NCBI GenBank assembly: GCA_964502215.1
Contig: CAZCUN010000010.1
Coordinates: forward strand, 1-64,000
From: JAALLB01 sp964502215
Lineage (GTDB): Bacteria > Pseudomonadota > Alphaproteobacteria > Rhizobiales > Rhizobiaceae
Length of the DNA: 64,000 nt
Reading direction: 5' to 3'
Made by a program: the position numbers and the translations under genes. The notes under the pieces were generated by a model. That model had not been told where the DNA came from and did not search any database. It saw nothing but the letters and a program-made list of their open reading frames with translations. Of the stretch, positions 7,652 through 16,125 are shown one piece after another; within the stretch, counting starts at the first letter, position 1; every line of letters begins with the position of its first letter.

Positions 7652-7831
7652 GTTTTTTAAAAAACTTATCCCCGCCCCAAACCCATCCTGCATAATCAAC
7701 TCATTGCTTGATCATTATTTGCGAACAAACCAGAAGGGTTTGCTTCGCTGATCTATAACACCGTTCGAGCTTCGGGCGAGTGAATGCGAAATTATGCCTG
7801 CCTCCTACTTGTGGGGAGGCGAATGCAAAAC
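7652..7831. other. Intergenic remainder, no gene seen
   Basis: Together with the repeats this completes a gene-free stretch from 7406 to 7887. It holds short G-rich and C-rich patches such as CCTCCTACTTGTGGGGAGG, which can form a small hairpin (7801-7819). I saw no RNA gene and no coding signal. Confidence 0.5.
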
Positions 7832-7857
7832 AAAAAAAGCGAAGAAATTTTCTCCGC
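7832..7857 (-). terminator. Terminator after the his/GH3 gene run
   Basis: On the minus strand, GCGGAGAAA pairs with TTTCTTCGC (one G-T pair) and is followed by seven T. It lies about 30 bp beyond the stop of the glycosidase gene at 7888. Confidence 0.75.
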
Positions 7858-7887
7858 CTTTTGTCATTCAAATTTTAACCCCAAAAA

Positions 7888-8991
7888 TTACGCGCTGTAG
7901 CGTTTTTTCATGGACATGACGCGGGCATAAGATGATTTGATTTGAGCGGTTGAAATGCGCCCCTCTTTCACCGCATCAGAAATCCAGCGTGTTGCTTTTA
8001 CTGGCAGCGCTTCGTCATAGTTCAACGAGTTGGATAGAAGCAGCAAGTCATTGCCAGCAGCTAGTGAGAGAATAATAGCCTCACGCAATTGGAATGATTT
8101 TCTAATTGCGCCCATGTCTAGATCGTCGGTTAGGATCACGCCTTTATAGCCAAGACCGCGACGCAGTTTTGTGGTGATTGCTTTTTGCGAGAACGTCACT
8201 GGCGATTTGCCGTTTGAAAATTCTGGGTGGAACAAATGTCCGCCCATAATCATTGGTGCAGCTGACGCCAATTTTTTGAAAGGAACGATTTCATCTGCTG
8301 ACCAAGTTTTGGAAATATCAACGAAACCGTCGTGGCTATCTGATCTGGATGAACCGTGGCCTGGAAAGTGCTTTAATGAACAAGCAACACCAGCTTGGCC
8401 AAAGCCTTTGACGAAAGCTGCCGCATAAGCTGCAATGCGCTCGACATCGGTAGAAAAGCCACGGTCGTATTTGCCGATGACAGGATTTTTGGGGTCATGA
8501 ATATCAACCGAAGGTGCCATGTTCATGTTAAAACCAGCAGCGCGAAGTTCGCGGCCAGCTTTTGCGTATAGTGCTTGTGCTTCGCCAACGGATTTATTTT
8601 CTGCCATCCATCTGGCAGTAGGAATTGAAGTAAAGCCATGCTTTTTGCCAAGACGCTGAACCTTGCCGCCTTCTTGGTCAATTGCCATTAAGCCTTGGCG
8701 GCTAGCGCCAATCATAGAGCGTGCAATTTGCTTAACGGCTTTGCCGCTTTTTACATTGTGACGCAGGAATAACGCACCGCCAGCGCGGCCTTTTGCAATG
8801 TGAGATACCAGTGCTTTGGTAGACTTATCACCAGCACTGCCACCTGGAAAACCTGGTACTAAAAGTTGCCCAGCCATCGCCTCAATACTTGCAGCATTTA
8901 CGCGTGTTGCTGTTAAAATTGCAGGGGCTGCCAAAGTTGAGGCTGCAGCAAGACCTACAAAACGACGACGGCTTAATTTTGAATTTTCCAT
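7888..8991 (-). CDS. Tat-exported NagZ-like beta-N-acetylhexosaminidase (GH3)
   Basis: A 367-aa glycoside hydrolase family 3 enzyme resembling NagZ, which removes terminal beta-N-acetylglucosamine from muropeptides. The catalytic loop KHFPGHG is at 207-213 with DSH at 218-220; the nucleophile lies in TDDLDMG at 288-294. The N-terminus SRRRFVGLAAASTLAAPA is a Tat signal peptide, with likely cleavage after VNA at 31-33. It is therefore predicted to be periplasmic or envelope-located, unlike the cytoplasmic NagZ of enterobacteria. It follows hisG by 38 bp on the same strand and may be the last gene of that run; the terminator at 7832 closes it. The substrate is inferred from family motifs only. 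Confidence 0.9.
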   Translation of the reverse strand: MENSKLSRRRFVGLAAASTLAAPAILTATRVNAASIEAMAGQLLVPGFPGGSAGDKSTKALVSHIAKGRAGGALFLRHNVKSGKAVKQIARSMIGASRQGLMAIDQEGGKVQRLGKKHGFTSIPTARWMAENKSVGEAQALYAKAGRELRAAGFNMNMAPSVDIHDPKNPVIGKYDRGFSTDVERIAAYAAAFVKGFGQAGVACSLKHFPGHGSSRSDSHDGFVDISKTWSADEIVPFKKLASAAPMIMGGHLFHPEFSNGKSPVTFSQKAITTKLRRGLGYKGVILTDDLDMGAIRKSFQLREAIILSLAAGNDLLLLSNSLNYDEALPVKATRWISDAVKEGRISTAQIKSSYARVMSMKKRYSA

Positions 8992-9029
8992 TGATAGTTC
9001 TCCAAGAAGAGGTGTTCTAGCGAATCAGT

Positions 9030-9749
9030 TTAGGTATTTGTCACTACATTGGACAAAGAATTACAAATTTCTATTAACGTTTCCGTATGGTCAATTTGTG
9101 ACGGCATAACCTTGGAAATAATTAAATTCGCTTCAGACTTCAAGATAATACCGTCTGAGAGCATTTTTAATCCATTTGCACGAAGCGTTGAACCTGTCGA
9201 AGTGATGTCAACTATCACATCCGCTTGGCCTGCTGCTGGCGCTGCTTCTGTAGCCCCTAAGCTTTCAACAATGCGATATGTATCGACGCCACGATCTGCA
9301 AAAAAGCCTTGAGTTAGTTGCCAATATTTTGTTGCTATACGCAAGCGCCTGCCGTGACGAGCGCGAAACTCTGCGGCAACATCGCCCAAGTCTGCCATGG
9401 TTTCCACATCCACCCACGCGTCAGGAATACCAATTACAACATCTGCATGGCCAAAGCCAAGTTTGACTGCAAAGTCCAAAACATCGTCAGCGCTATCTAT
9501 GGTTTCACGCGCTAAATCTTCGCCTGTAATACCTGCATGAATGTTACCGCTTACTAATTCACGGGCAATCTCTGAAGCGGACAAAAACACAACATCGATT
9601 GCGCCTTTGATTTTGCCACCTTGCAAGTTACCTTGATAGCTTCGTTCGTTTTCTGGCAAACGCAATTCAAAATCAGCCTTGGCAAATAATTCAACTGCGT
9701 CTTGTTTCAAACGGCCTTTGGAAGGCATTGCGATTGTTAAATTACTCAC
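9030..9749 (-). CDS. hisG: ATP phosphoribosyltransferase catalytic subunit, short form
   Basis: Catalyses the first step of histidine synthesis, joining ATP and PRPP. The N-terminus TIAMPSKGRLKQDAVELF and the PRPP-site region VDITSTGSTLRANGL are both recognisable. At 239 aa it is a HisGS form without the C-terminal regulatory domain, so it needs HisZ as partner. The gene overlaps hisZ by 4 bp (ATGA), consistent with translational coupling and an obligate HisG-HisZ complex. Feedback inhibition by histidine would act through the complex, as known for the family. Confidence 0.96.
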   Translation of the reverse strand: MSNLTIAMPSKGRLKQDAVELFAKADFELRLPENERSYQGNLQGGKIKGAIDVVFLSASEIARELVSGNIHAGITGEDLARETIDSADDVLDFAVKLGFGHADVVIGIPDAWVDVETMADLGDVAAEFRARHGRRLRIATKYWQLTQGFFADRGVDTYRIVESLGATEAAPAAGQADVIVDITSTGSTLRANGLKMLSDGIILKSEANLIISKVMPSQIDHTETLIEICNSLSNVVTNT

Positions 9750-10834
9750 TGCGCACCCCCTTCCTCATAGCCAATTAAACGCTCAAGCCAAACCGCGAAT
9801 CCAACGGCTGGAATTTCTTGTGGTGACCCAAGCAAGGTTAAAAGGCGATCATAGCGTCCACCCCCCACAAGCGGCTCATTTTCAGATTGAGTATAAACCT
9901 CAAATACAAAGCCTGTATAATAATCTAAGCGACGGCCAAAACTTGCGCGATATCGCATTGCGACATCACTGTCTTTTAAGCCTTCGTTACGGGCATAAAG
10001 TTCATCACGTGCGAAAGATAAAATGATGCCGTGTTTATTTTCAAAAACTTCTATCGTGTCGTAAGCGTCTTTTAGATCAACATCGATAGCAAGAAATTCT
10101 TCAAGCGCTGCGCGTTTATCTGCGCTTAATTTTTGCGATGCTAATTCAGCTTTCTCGATTAAACGTTCAGCAATTGCCTGCGATGTTCGCCCACCCGTTA
10201 GCGGCAAACCTTGCTCAAGCATTTCGCCTTTGATTGCTTCTGTTAGCTTTTCTATATCACGTGCTTCAAGCGCTGTTTGCATTTCTGCTGACAACGCATC
10301 AAAGCTTTGTGTCTCACTTGATGACATTTGATCGAGTTGCTCTTTTAACAATGCATCATCGCCAAATGCCCGAATGAGTTTTTTACGCCATGCTTTTGGA
10401 ATTTGAAGCGCTTCAAGAGCTGAAACGAAAATTGCCTGATCCCCAAGCACCAGCGATAAATCTTTCTGGCCAGCCTCTTCCAAAACATGAAGCGCTGTCA
10501 TAATGCAATCAATGTCTGCACCCTTTGCATCTGCGCTACCAAGGTTTTCAAAACCGGCTTGGGTAAACTCATGTGGCTCATCACCACGTTGGCGAAAGAC
10601 TTTTCCGCAATAGGCGTAGCGCCCTTTTATCCAGCCTTTTTCTAAATGGCGAAGACAAACGGGAATCGTAAACTCAGGCCGCAAACAAAATTGTTTTCCT
10701 GAATTTTCTTGGGTGATGAATATCCGCCGACGAAGGTCTTCGCCCGTTGTATCCAAAAACGGATCTGCTGGTTGAAGCAGGTCAATTTCTGGCGTCATGC
10801 AGCCGGTGGATTCGAGTGTTTTGAGGATGGTCAT
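9746..10834 (-). CDS. hisZ: ATP phosphoribosyltransferase regulatory subunit
   Basis: A 362-aa paralogue of histidyl-tRNA synthetase that lacks aminoacylation activity and activates the short HisG. It shows the class II fold core: FCLRPEFTIPVCLRHL near residue 50, the motif 2-like GKVFRQRGDEPHEFTQAGFE near residue 77, and the C-terminal VGGGRYDRLLTLLG. It lacks the anticodon-binding domain of HisS. It lies between hisS (83 bp upstream) and hisG (4-bp overlap). The gap to hisS contains a palindromic element that could act on the transcript. Confidence 0.94.
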   Translation of the reverse strand: MTILKTLESTGCMTPEIDLLQPADPFLDTTGEDLRRRIFITQENSGKQFCLRPEFTIPVCLRHLEKGWIKGRYAYCGKVFRQRGDEPHEFTQAGFENLGSADAKGADIDCIMTALHVLEEAGQKDLSLVLGDQAIFVSALEALQIPKAWRKKLIRAFGDDALLKEQLDQMSSSETQSFDALSAEMQTALEARDIEKLTEAIKGEMLEQGLPLTGGRTSQAIAERLIEKAELASQKLSADKRAALEEFLAIDVDLKDAYDTIEVFENKHGIILSFARDELYARNEGLKDSDVAMRYRASFGRRLDYYTGFVFEVYTQSENEPLVGGGRYDRLLTLLGSPQEIPAVGFAVWLERLIGYEEGGAQ

Positions 10835-10841
10835 GCTTTAT

Positions 10842-10915
10842 CCCTCATGCTGAGCTTATCGAAGCATTTGGGATTAAGCACCAGCCCCCGTCCTTCGACA
10901 GGCTCAGGATGAGGG
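10842..10915. repeat. Palindromic repeat between hisS and hisZ
   Basis: Two 23-nt arms, 10842-10864 and 10893-10915, are inverted copies at 20 of 23 positions around a 28-nt centre. The arms contain TGAGCTTATCGAAG and CTTCGACAGGCTCA, typical of a widely dispersed alphaproteobacterial REP-like palindrome. It fills nearly the whole hisS-hisZ gap, ends 2 bp from the hisS stop and lies 8 bp from the hisZ start. Confidence 0.88.
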
Positions 10916-10917
10916 CT

Positions 10918-12489
10918 TCACTCATTTGATGCACTCTGCTCAGTCAAAAATTTTTGAATTTCCGCTTTTTGTTTAGCCAACATCTCATTTACTTTTTGGA
11001 CTAACTCGTCCTCATTAATTACCTCTTGCCCAGGGCGTGCTGCTTTATACTCCTCATTGCTCTCAATCGCAGCGGCTTCTTTTTTGCCTTCGATCATGTC
11101 TTTGAGTTGTATCTTATTATTGGCGCGTTCATCAGAACCTTGAATGATACAAATCGGGCAACCGCGTTTATCGGCATATCGAAGTTGGTTTGGAAATTTC
11201 TTCCAATTGCCTTGATACATTTCTGCGCGGATGCCAGCGTTGCGCAACGCTTGAACATAAGATTGATATTGCCCCATCGCATCACCATCCATGACGGTGA
11301 CAAGAACAGGTGCAAGCGTTTTTCCTGTATCCAATTTACCAAGATTTTTAAGCGCGGTCATCAGCCGTGATACGCCGATGGAAAAACCCGTTGCAGGAAC
11401 AGGCTGCCCCATGAAGCGCGAGACCAGACCGTCATAACGCCCACCGCCACCAACAGAACCAAAGACAACCTCTTGGCCTTTTTCATTGGTGACTGGGAAA
11501 GTGAGTTCGGCTTCGAAAACTGGGCCTGTGTAATATTCGAGGCCACGGACGCAGGTCGGGTCGATTTTGATTCTATCATCTTTATAGCCTGATGCTTCGA
11601 GTAGAGGCTGTAATTGTTCTATTAATTCATTTACTGCATCATCATATGGTAACCAAGATAATCCTCCATATTGGTCAGGAACACCACCTGTTGTTGCAGT
11701 GATTGAATCTAACACTTCCTGCTGGCGCAAAAGATTAGGTGATGTAATAACTGCTAAAATACTATTCTTTTGGTATTCATCCAAACCAACACCGATTGTG
11801 CGATCACCACTTTCATCGGTTCTACCTTCTCCTAGAAGCTCTCGAACACCTTCAATACCAAACTTGTCCAACTTGTCGATTGCTCGCATGGTATTAAGCC
11901 GCTTCTCAGCATTTTCATCGCCACTGAGCCCAATGGCTTCCATTACGCCGTCCAGCACTTTGCGATTGTTGACACGGATAACGTAATCACCACGCTTAAT
12001 CCCCAGCGCTTCCATCACGTCTGCCATCATCATGCACATTTCGGCGTCGGCCTGGACGCCGGGGGCGCCTACGGTGTCGGCGTCGAATTGCATGAATTGT
12101 CTAAAGCGGCCTGGGCCTGGCTTTTCGTTTCTGAAAACGTAACCAGCGCGGTAACTTCTGAATGGCAATGTAATGTCGTTATAATTTTCTGCCACATGTC
12201 TGGCGAGTGGTGCGGTGAGATCGTAGCGCAGGCTCATCCATTGGTCGTCATCATCTTGGAGTGAAAACACACCTTCGTTTGGGCGGTCACTGTCTGGCAG
12301 AAATTTGCCTAAGCAATCGGTATATTCAAACATCGGTGTTTCAACAGGGTCAAAACCATAGCGCTCATAGACCTCAGAAATCTTCGCCATCATGGCATTA
12401 ACCGCGCGGATATCATCGCTAGAGCGATCGACAAATCCTCGTGGTAAGCGAGCTTTTAATTTCTGCGGTTTTTTGTTCTTTTTGGACAT
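10918..12489 (-). CDS. hisS: Histidine--tRNA ligase
   Basis: Charges tRNA-His with histidine. A 523-aa class II synthetase of the longer alphaproteobacterial form. Features: RLPRGFVDRSSDDIRA near the N-terminus, motif 2 YVFRNEKPGPGRFRQFMQFD near residues 130-150, the histidine-A region RGLEYYTGPVFEAEL, and motif 3 GFSIGVSRLMTAL. The C-terminal part after about residue 400 is the anticodon-binding domain. It ends in a charged tail. It is upstream of hisZ, its catalytically inactive paralogue, a conserved pairing in Rhizobiales. Confidence 0.96.
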   Translation of the reverse strand: MSKKNKKPQKLKARLPRGFVDRSSDDIRAVNAMMAKISEVYERYGFDPVETPMFEYTDCLGKFLPDSDRPNEGVFSLQDDDDQWMSLRYDLTAPLARHVAENYNDITLPFRSYRAGYVFRNEKPGPGRFRQFMQFDADTVGAPGVQADAEMCMMMADVMEALGIKRGDYVIRVNNRKVLDGVMEAIGLSGDENAEKRLNTMRAIDKLDKFGIEGVRELLGEGRTDESGDRTIGVGLDEYQKNSILAVITSPNLLRQQEVLDSITATTGGVPDQYGGLSWLPYDDAVNELIEQLQPLLEASGYKDDRIKIDPTCVRGLEYYTGPVFEAELTFPVTNEKGQEVVFGSVGGGGRYDGLVSRFMGQPVPATGFSIGVSRLMTALKNLGKLDTGKTLAPVLVTVMDGDAMGQYQSYVQALRNAGIRAEMYQGNWKKFPNQLRYADKRGCPICIIQGSDERANNKIQLKDMIEGKKEAAAIESNEEYKAARPGQEVINEDELVQKVNEMLAKQKAEIQKFLTEQSASNE

Positions 12490-12576
12490 GGTTTTATGGC
12501 TCTATTTAAGAGAAAAATCTGTTGTGCGTTTGTTAGCTTATGGGGCGGATTGGGGCAAGTCTTCTTGGGCTTTGAT

Positions 12577-12601
12577 TTTCTCCCCGCTTGAGGGGGAGAA
12601 A
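12577..12601. repeat. Short perfect hairpin between tag and hisS
   Basis: TTTCTCCCC at 12577-12585 pairs perfectly with GGGGAGAAA at 12593-12601 around a 7-nt loop. There is no T tract, so it looks like a REP-like palindrome rather than a terminator. It starts 7 bp beyond the tag stop. The arm sequence resembles the CTCCCC/GGGGAG ends of the element at 7485-7651. Confidence 0.7.
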
Positions 12602-12607
12602 CTTTAG

Positions 12608-13228
12608 TTAAGGCCTGACAAACTCTGCTCTCGCCTTTTCAATACGCGCATGACAATAGCAGCCTTCGATATGGTCATTGACCATCCCCATTGCTTGCAT
12701 GAAAGCGTAAGCAGTTGTGGGGCCTACAAAGCTCCAGCCACGTTTTTTTAGGTCTTTGGAAATTGTGGTCGAAATATCTGTTGTTGCTGGCACGTCTGAC
12801 ATGGATTTAACCTTGGCTAAATTCTTTGGCTCATAACTCCAAAAGTGTTTGGCAAGCGAGCCTTTCTCTTCGATGAGTTCGATGGCTTTTTTAGCATTGT
12901 TAATCGTGGATTTAATCTTACCGCGATGGCGAATAATGCCTGCGTTCAAGACTTGCTTTTCGATATCAGCATCACCCATGGCGGCTACTTTTTCGATATC
13001 AAAACCATGAAACGCTTCACGGAAGTTTTCGCGCTTAGATAAAATTGTGTACCAGGATAGCCCCGACTGAAAGCCTTCAAGACAGATTTTTTCAAACAGT
13101 CGCGTATCGCTTTTGACGGGATTACCCCATTCTTCATCATGATAGATCAAATAATCTTCTTGAGGCCCTGCCCAAAAGCAACGGGCCTTGCCATCTTCAC
13201 CAGTTATAAGAGAAGGTCTTTCGGTCAT
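12608..13228 (-). CDS. tag: DNA-3-methyladenine glycosylase I
   Basis: Removes 3-methyladenine from alkylated DNA as the first step of base excision repair. A 206-aa member of the Tag family. The zinc-binding residues are visible: Cys and His in ARCFWAGPQEDYLIYHDEEW near the N-terminus, and His and Cys in NDHIEGCYCH near the C-terminus. The aromatic and acidic pocket residues lie in EGFQSGLSWYTILSKRENF. It lies upstream of hisS on the same strand, separated by 118 bp with a hairpin, and is divergent from the DUF2927 gene. Confidence 0.95.
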   Translation of the reverse strand: MTERPSLITGEDGKARCFWAGPQEDYLIYHDEEWGNPVKSDTRLFEKICLEGFQSGLSWYTILSKRENFREAFHGFDIEKVAAMGDADIEKQVLNAGIIRHRGKIKSTINNAKKAIELIEEKGSLAKHFWSYEPKNLAKVKSMSDVPATTDISTTISKDLKKRGWSFVGPTTAYAFMQAMGMVNDHIEGCYCHARIEKARAEFVRP

Positions 13229-13352
13229 TTGATGTTTCCAGTTGGTTGAATTAATTTTTACTCTAAAAACAAACTAATTGTTTTGCGTCTTCATGGGAAA
13301 TGGTTATTTTATCAAAAGCGACTTCTTATATTTCTTGCAGGGCAACTTAATC

Positions 13353-14084
13353 TTGGAAATTCAACAATTGCAAAAGTTTTTAAAAATAAAGCAAATGCTT
13401 GCAGGGGTTTTACTCATGCTATCTTCCGCACCTGCGATAGCAATCAGCGATGAAGAAGCAAAACGTGGCTTCAATGCCACTGTGTTTGGCTCAGAAATTT
13501 CGCCTTTTGGAATTCAATCAAGATACATTCATAAATTTCGAGGTGAAGTAAGGTTTCGTATTCATAATCTTTCTTCAAAAAATCGCATTGCGGCAGCCTC
13601 ACAATTTATCAATTCACTTGAACAAAAAATTTCTGGTGTAAAAGTACGCATTGTAAAAGAAGGTGAGCGGGCAAATTTTAATCTCTATATTGTTAACCGT
13701 GCTAATTATGAAAACGTAGTGCGAGAAAAAGTGCAGCGCCGATCTCAATCTGCGGCACCGGGAAAATGTTTAGTCATGTCGAGGTTCTCACGTGCAGGCA
13801 TGATCCGCTCAGATGCAGTTATTGTTTCAGATGAAGGCGAAGCGCTTTTTAGACGTTGTTTAATCGAAGAGATTTTACAAGGTTTGGGGCCTTTAAATGA
13901 AAGTACGTCCTTAAGCAAAAGTGTTTTTAATGACACCTCGACACACACAAAATTCACAGACTTTGACCGTCTGATTATGAACATGCTTTATGATAAGCGT
14001 ATCAAGAATGGGGCAAGCCCTCGCACTGTTTCAAAGGTGCTGGATAAAGTTTTGCAAGACACCAAAAGACGTCTGGGTCTTTAA
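13353..14084 (+). CDS. Exported DUF2927 protein
   Basis: About 243 aa. A short basic N-terminus and the hydrophobic stretch MLAGVLLMLSSAPAIA form a Sec signal peptide, so the product is periplasmic or envelope-bound. The mature part matches DUF2927 as I know it: GKCLVMSRFS, CLIEEILQGLGPLNES, SVFND, then FDRLIMNMLYDKRIKNG near the C-terminus. The function is unknown; some features resemble zinc-dependent protease-like folds, but no HExxH is present. The start is uncertain: the frame opens at 13278, and I chose the TTG at 13353 because AGGG lies 10 bp before it and it gives a normal signal peptide. A TTG at 13368 and an ATG at 13395 are alternatives. Confidence 0.75.
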   Translation: MEIQQLQKFLKIKQMLAGVLLMLSSAPAIAISDEEAKRGFNATVFGSEISPFGIQSRYIHKFRGEVRFRIHNLSSKNRIAAASQFINSLEQKISGVKVRIVKEGERANFNLYIVNRANYENVVREKVQRRSQSAAPGKCLVMSRFSRAGMIRSDAVIVSDEGEALFRRCLIEEILQGLGPLNESTSLSKSVFNDTSTHTKFTDFDRLIMNMLYDKRIKNGASPRTVSKVLDKVLQDTKRRLGL

Positions 14085-14244
14085 CCTTTCATTAACGAAA
14101 CACCAAAAGTATTCGTTTACCAAGTATTACTAAACTTTTAATTTTTTGATTAAGATTCATAATTTTGAAGATTTGCTACGGCATTATTAGAATATGCGTG
14201 GGGATAAATCCTCGCTTAAATGATGATTAAGTAGTGAGTACGTC

Positions 14245-15114
14245 ATGACTAAAAAAACAATAATGCTGCTTGGCGCAGCACTTCTTGCAGCACCTATGGG
14301 TGCAGCTAATGCTGGAGATCGGTATTCAACACCGCCAGCAGTTACACTTTCACCGAGCCTTGCTTCTCCTTGGATTTTGCAACTTAAAAAGCCAGCTTTG
14401 AATGGCCAAAGAGCAAAAGTAGGCCTAACAGCGCCTAAGCAAAAAGTTTTGCGTAAGGTAAAAAAGCGCAAGCAAGTTCGGGTTGTTAAAAAGAAAGTTG
14501 CTAAGAAGCGTGTGATACGAGCAACTGGCATTTTTGCGGGTCTTAATACAGCCCCTGCACGCACACCTCAAACTGTTTATCGCAAGAAGAAAAAACTTGC
14601 ATATAACCGCGTCCCAAATCGTAGCCGCGTAAATCAGTCACCAGCACAGCGCCCGCTTGATCCAAAGTTCTTACCACAAATGGTATCTTATCAAACAAGC
14701 CAAAAACCTGGTACAATGGTCATCGATACGAATACACGTTTTCTGTATCTTGTTATGGGCAATGGCAAAGCGAGACGTTATGGCGTTGGTGTTGGCAAAG
14801 AAGGATTTGAGTGGACAGGCAGTGAAAAAGTTACTCGCAAAGCTGAGTGGCCTAGCTGGACACCGCCAAAAGAAATGATCATTCGTGAACGCAAAAAAGG
14901 ACGTGAACTTCCTGCATTCATGCCAGGTGGCCCTGCAAACCCAATGGGTGCACGGGCTATTTATCTTGGTAGCACACTTTACCGTATTCATGGCACCAAC
15001 CAACCTTGGACTATTGGCCAAGCAGTTTCGTCAGGTTGCATCAGAATGCGTAATGAAGATGTAATGGATTTGTATGAGCGTGTAAGACGCGGTGCAAAGG
15101 TTATTGTATCCTAA
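14245..15114 (+). CDS. L,D-transpeptidase (YkuD), Sec-exported
   Basis: A 289-aa peptidoglycan cross-linking enzyme candidate, forming 3-3 cross-links or attaching proteins to the wall. MTKKTIMLLGAALLAAPMGAANA is a Sec signal peptide. A strongly basic stretch at about 70-95 (KKRKQVRVVKKKVAKKRV) may bind the wall or outer membrane. The YkuD domain covers about 150-289, with HGTNQPWTIG followed by SSGCIRMRNEDVMDLYERV, which holds the catalytic Cys and the HGT His. It is the first of two tandem paralogues and ends at a strong terminator, so the two are separate transcripts. Polar-growing Rhizobiales typically carry many such enzymes. Confidence 0.93.
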   Translation: MTKKTIMLLGAALLAAPMGAANAGDRYSTPPAVTLSPSLASPWILQLKKPALNGQRAKVGLTAPKQKVLRKVKKRKQVRVVKKKVAKKRVIRATGIFAGLNTAPARTPQTVYRKKKKLAYNRVPNRSRVNQSPAQRPLDPKFLPQMVSYQTSQKPGTMVIDTNTRFLYLVMGNGKARRYGVGVGKEGFEWTGSEKVTRKAEWPSWTPPKEMIIRERKKGRELPAFMPGGPANPMGARAIYLGSTLYRIHGTNQPWTIGQAVSSGCIRMRNEDVMDLYERVRRGAKVIVS

Positions 15115-15140
15115 GTAACCGAACAAAAATTTATTGAATA

Positions 15141-15172
15141 AAAAAGGCAGAAATGAATTTTCTGCCTTTTTT
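15141..15172 (+). terminator. Terminator after the first L,D-transpeptidase
   Basis: AAAAAGGCAGAAA pairs with TTTTCTGCCTTTTTT around a short loop, followed by T residues. It lies 26 bp after the stop. A flanking A run means it could also act on the other strand. Confidence 0.9.
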
Positions 15173-15332
15173 ATTTCCCATCATAATGAGTCTTGAATAT
15201 TTTATTTGTAAAACTCCCTAAAAGGGAGAAATTACAATAAAATCGTGATTAACAAATACTTGTGTGTGGCGCAATTTACATTTAGATTAATAAAAATATC
15301 AAAGATTCTTATTAGTTAGGGTGGCGAACACG

Positions 15333-16040
15333 ATGATTTCTAGAAGAAATACCATTAAGGGACTTTTGGGTGGTACAATTGTTGCTACGAATTTTGGGCT
15401 TGTAAATTCTGCTTTTGCAAGAAAAGAAAAAATTTACAATGTTGGCAATCAGCGTTGGGAAGAAGTTGAAATCAACACCAATATTACGCAACGCCGTGTG
15501 CCTGCTAAATATAGCCGTAAAAATGTACGTATTAAAACTAACCACTCTGTTGGTACAATCATTGTTAATACAGACAAGAAATTTCTATATCACGTAACAG
15601 GCAAAAACAAAGCAACTCGCTATGGTGTAGGCGTTGGTCGTGAAGGGTTTGCTTGGAGCGGTGATGCTACTATTAAACGCAAAGCAGAGTGGCCGACTTG
15701 GACACCCCCTGCTGAAATGCGTGCTCGTGAAGCTGAAAAAGGCATTATTCTGCCAATCACTCAAAAAGGTGGCATTGACAACCCGCTTGGCGCACGTGCG
15801 CTTTATCTTTATCAAGGCAATCGCGATACGCTTTACCGTATTCACGGCACAAACCAGCCATGGTCAATTGGCCTAAATCTATCTTCTGGTTGTATCCGTA
15901 TGCTGAACTCTGATGTTGAACATCTTTACAAAGAAGTGAAACTGGGTAGCAAGGTTGTTGTTATTGGTCCTGGTGAAACAAAAACTAGAGGGTTTTCTGA
16001 AAATCTAAATCCGTTTGCTAAATTATTTAGCCGTAACTAA
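15333..16040 (+). CDS. L,D-transpeptidase (YkuD), Tat-type signal
   Basis: A 235-aa paralogue of the preceding enzyme. The N-terminus MISRRNTIKGLLGGTIVATN has the twin-arginine pattern SRRNTIK followed by a weakly hydrophobic stretch, so Tat export is likely. The YkuD domain (about 70-215) has HGTNQPWSIG and SSGCIRMLNSDVEHLY with the catalytic Cys. Start: a GTG at 15321 is in frame, but the ATG at 15333 is preferred because AGGGTGG is 9 bp upstream and the signal begins there. Unlike the first copy it lacks the basic linker. It ends in a C-terminal extension after VVVIGPGE. Confidence 0.92.
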   Translation: MISRRNTIKGLLGGTIVATNFGLVNSAFARKEKIYNVGNQRWEEVEINTNITQRRVPAKYSRKNVRIKTNHSVGTIIVNTDKKFLYHVTGKNKATRYGVGVGREGFAWSGDATIKRKAEWPTWTPPAEMRAREAEKGIILPITQKGGIDNPLGARALYLYQGNRDTLYRIHGTNQPWSIGLNLSSGCIRMLNSDVEHLYKEVKLGSKVVVIGPGETKTRGFSENLNPFAKLFSRN

Positions 16041-16064
16041 GCTTTATATTTACTGATTTTCGAG

Positions 16065-16088
16065 AGCCCGCGTCATGCGGGCTTTTTT
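16065..16088 (+). terminator. Terminator after the second L,D-transpeptidase
   Basis: AGCCCGC and GCGGGCT form a perfect 7-bp GC-rich stem with a 5-nt loop, followed by a T tract. It lies 24 bp after the stop. Confidence 0.93.
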
Positions 16089-16125
16089 GTTTGGCATATT
16101 ACATAATACAAGATAGAAAATTTCC

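Noticed and set aside
7457..7660. 67-codon open frame on the plus strand downstream of the GIY-YIG gene
   Set aside because: It crosses two palindromic elements and shows no protein features; most likely non-coding.
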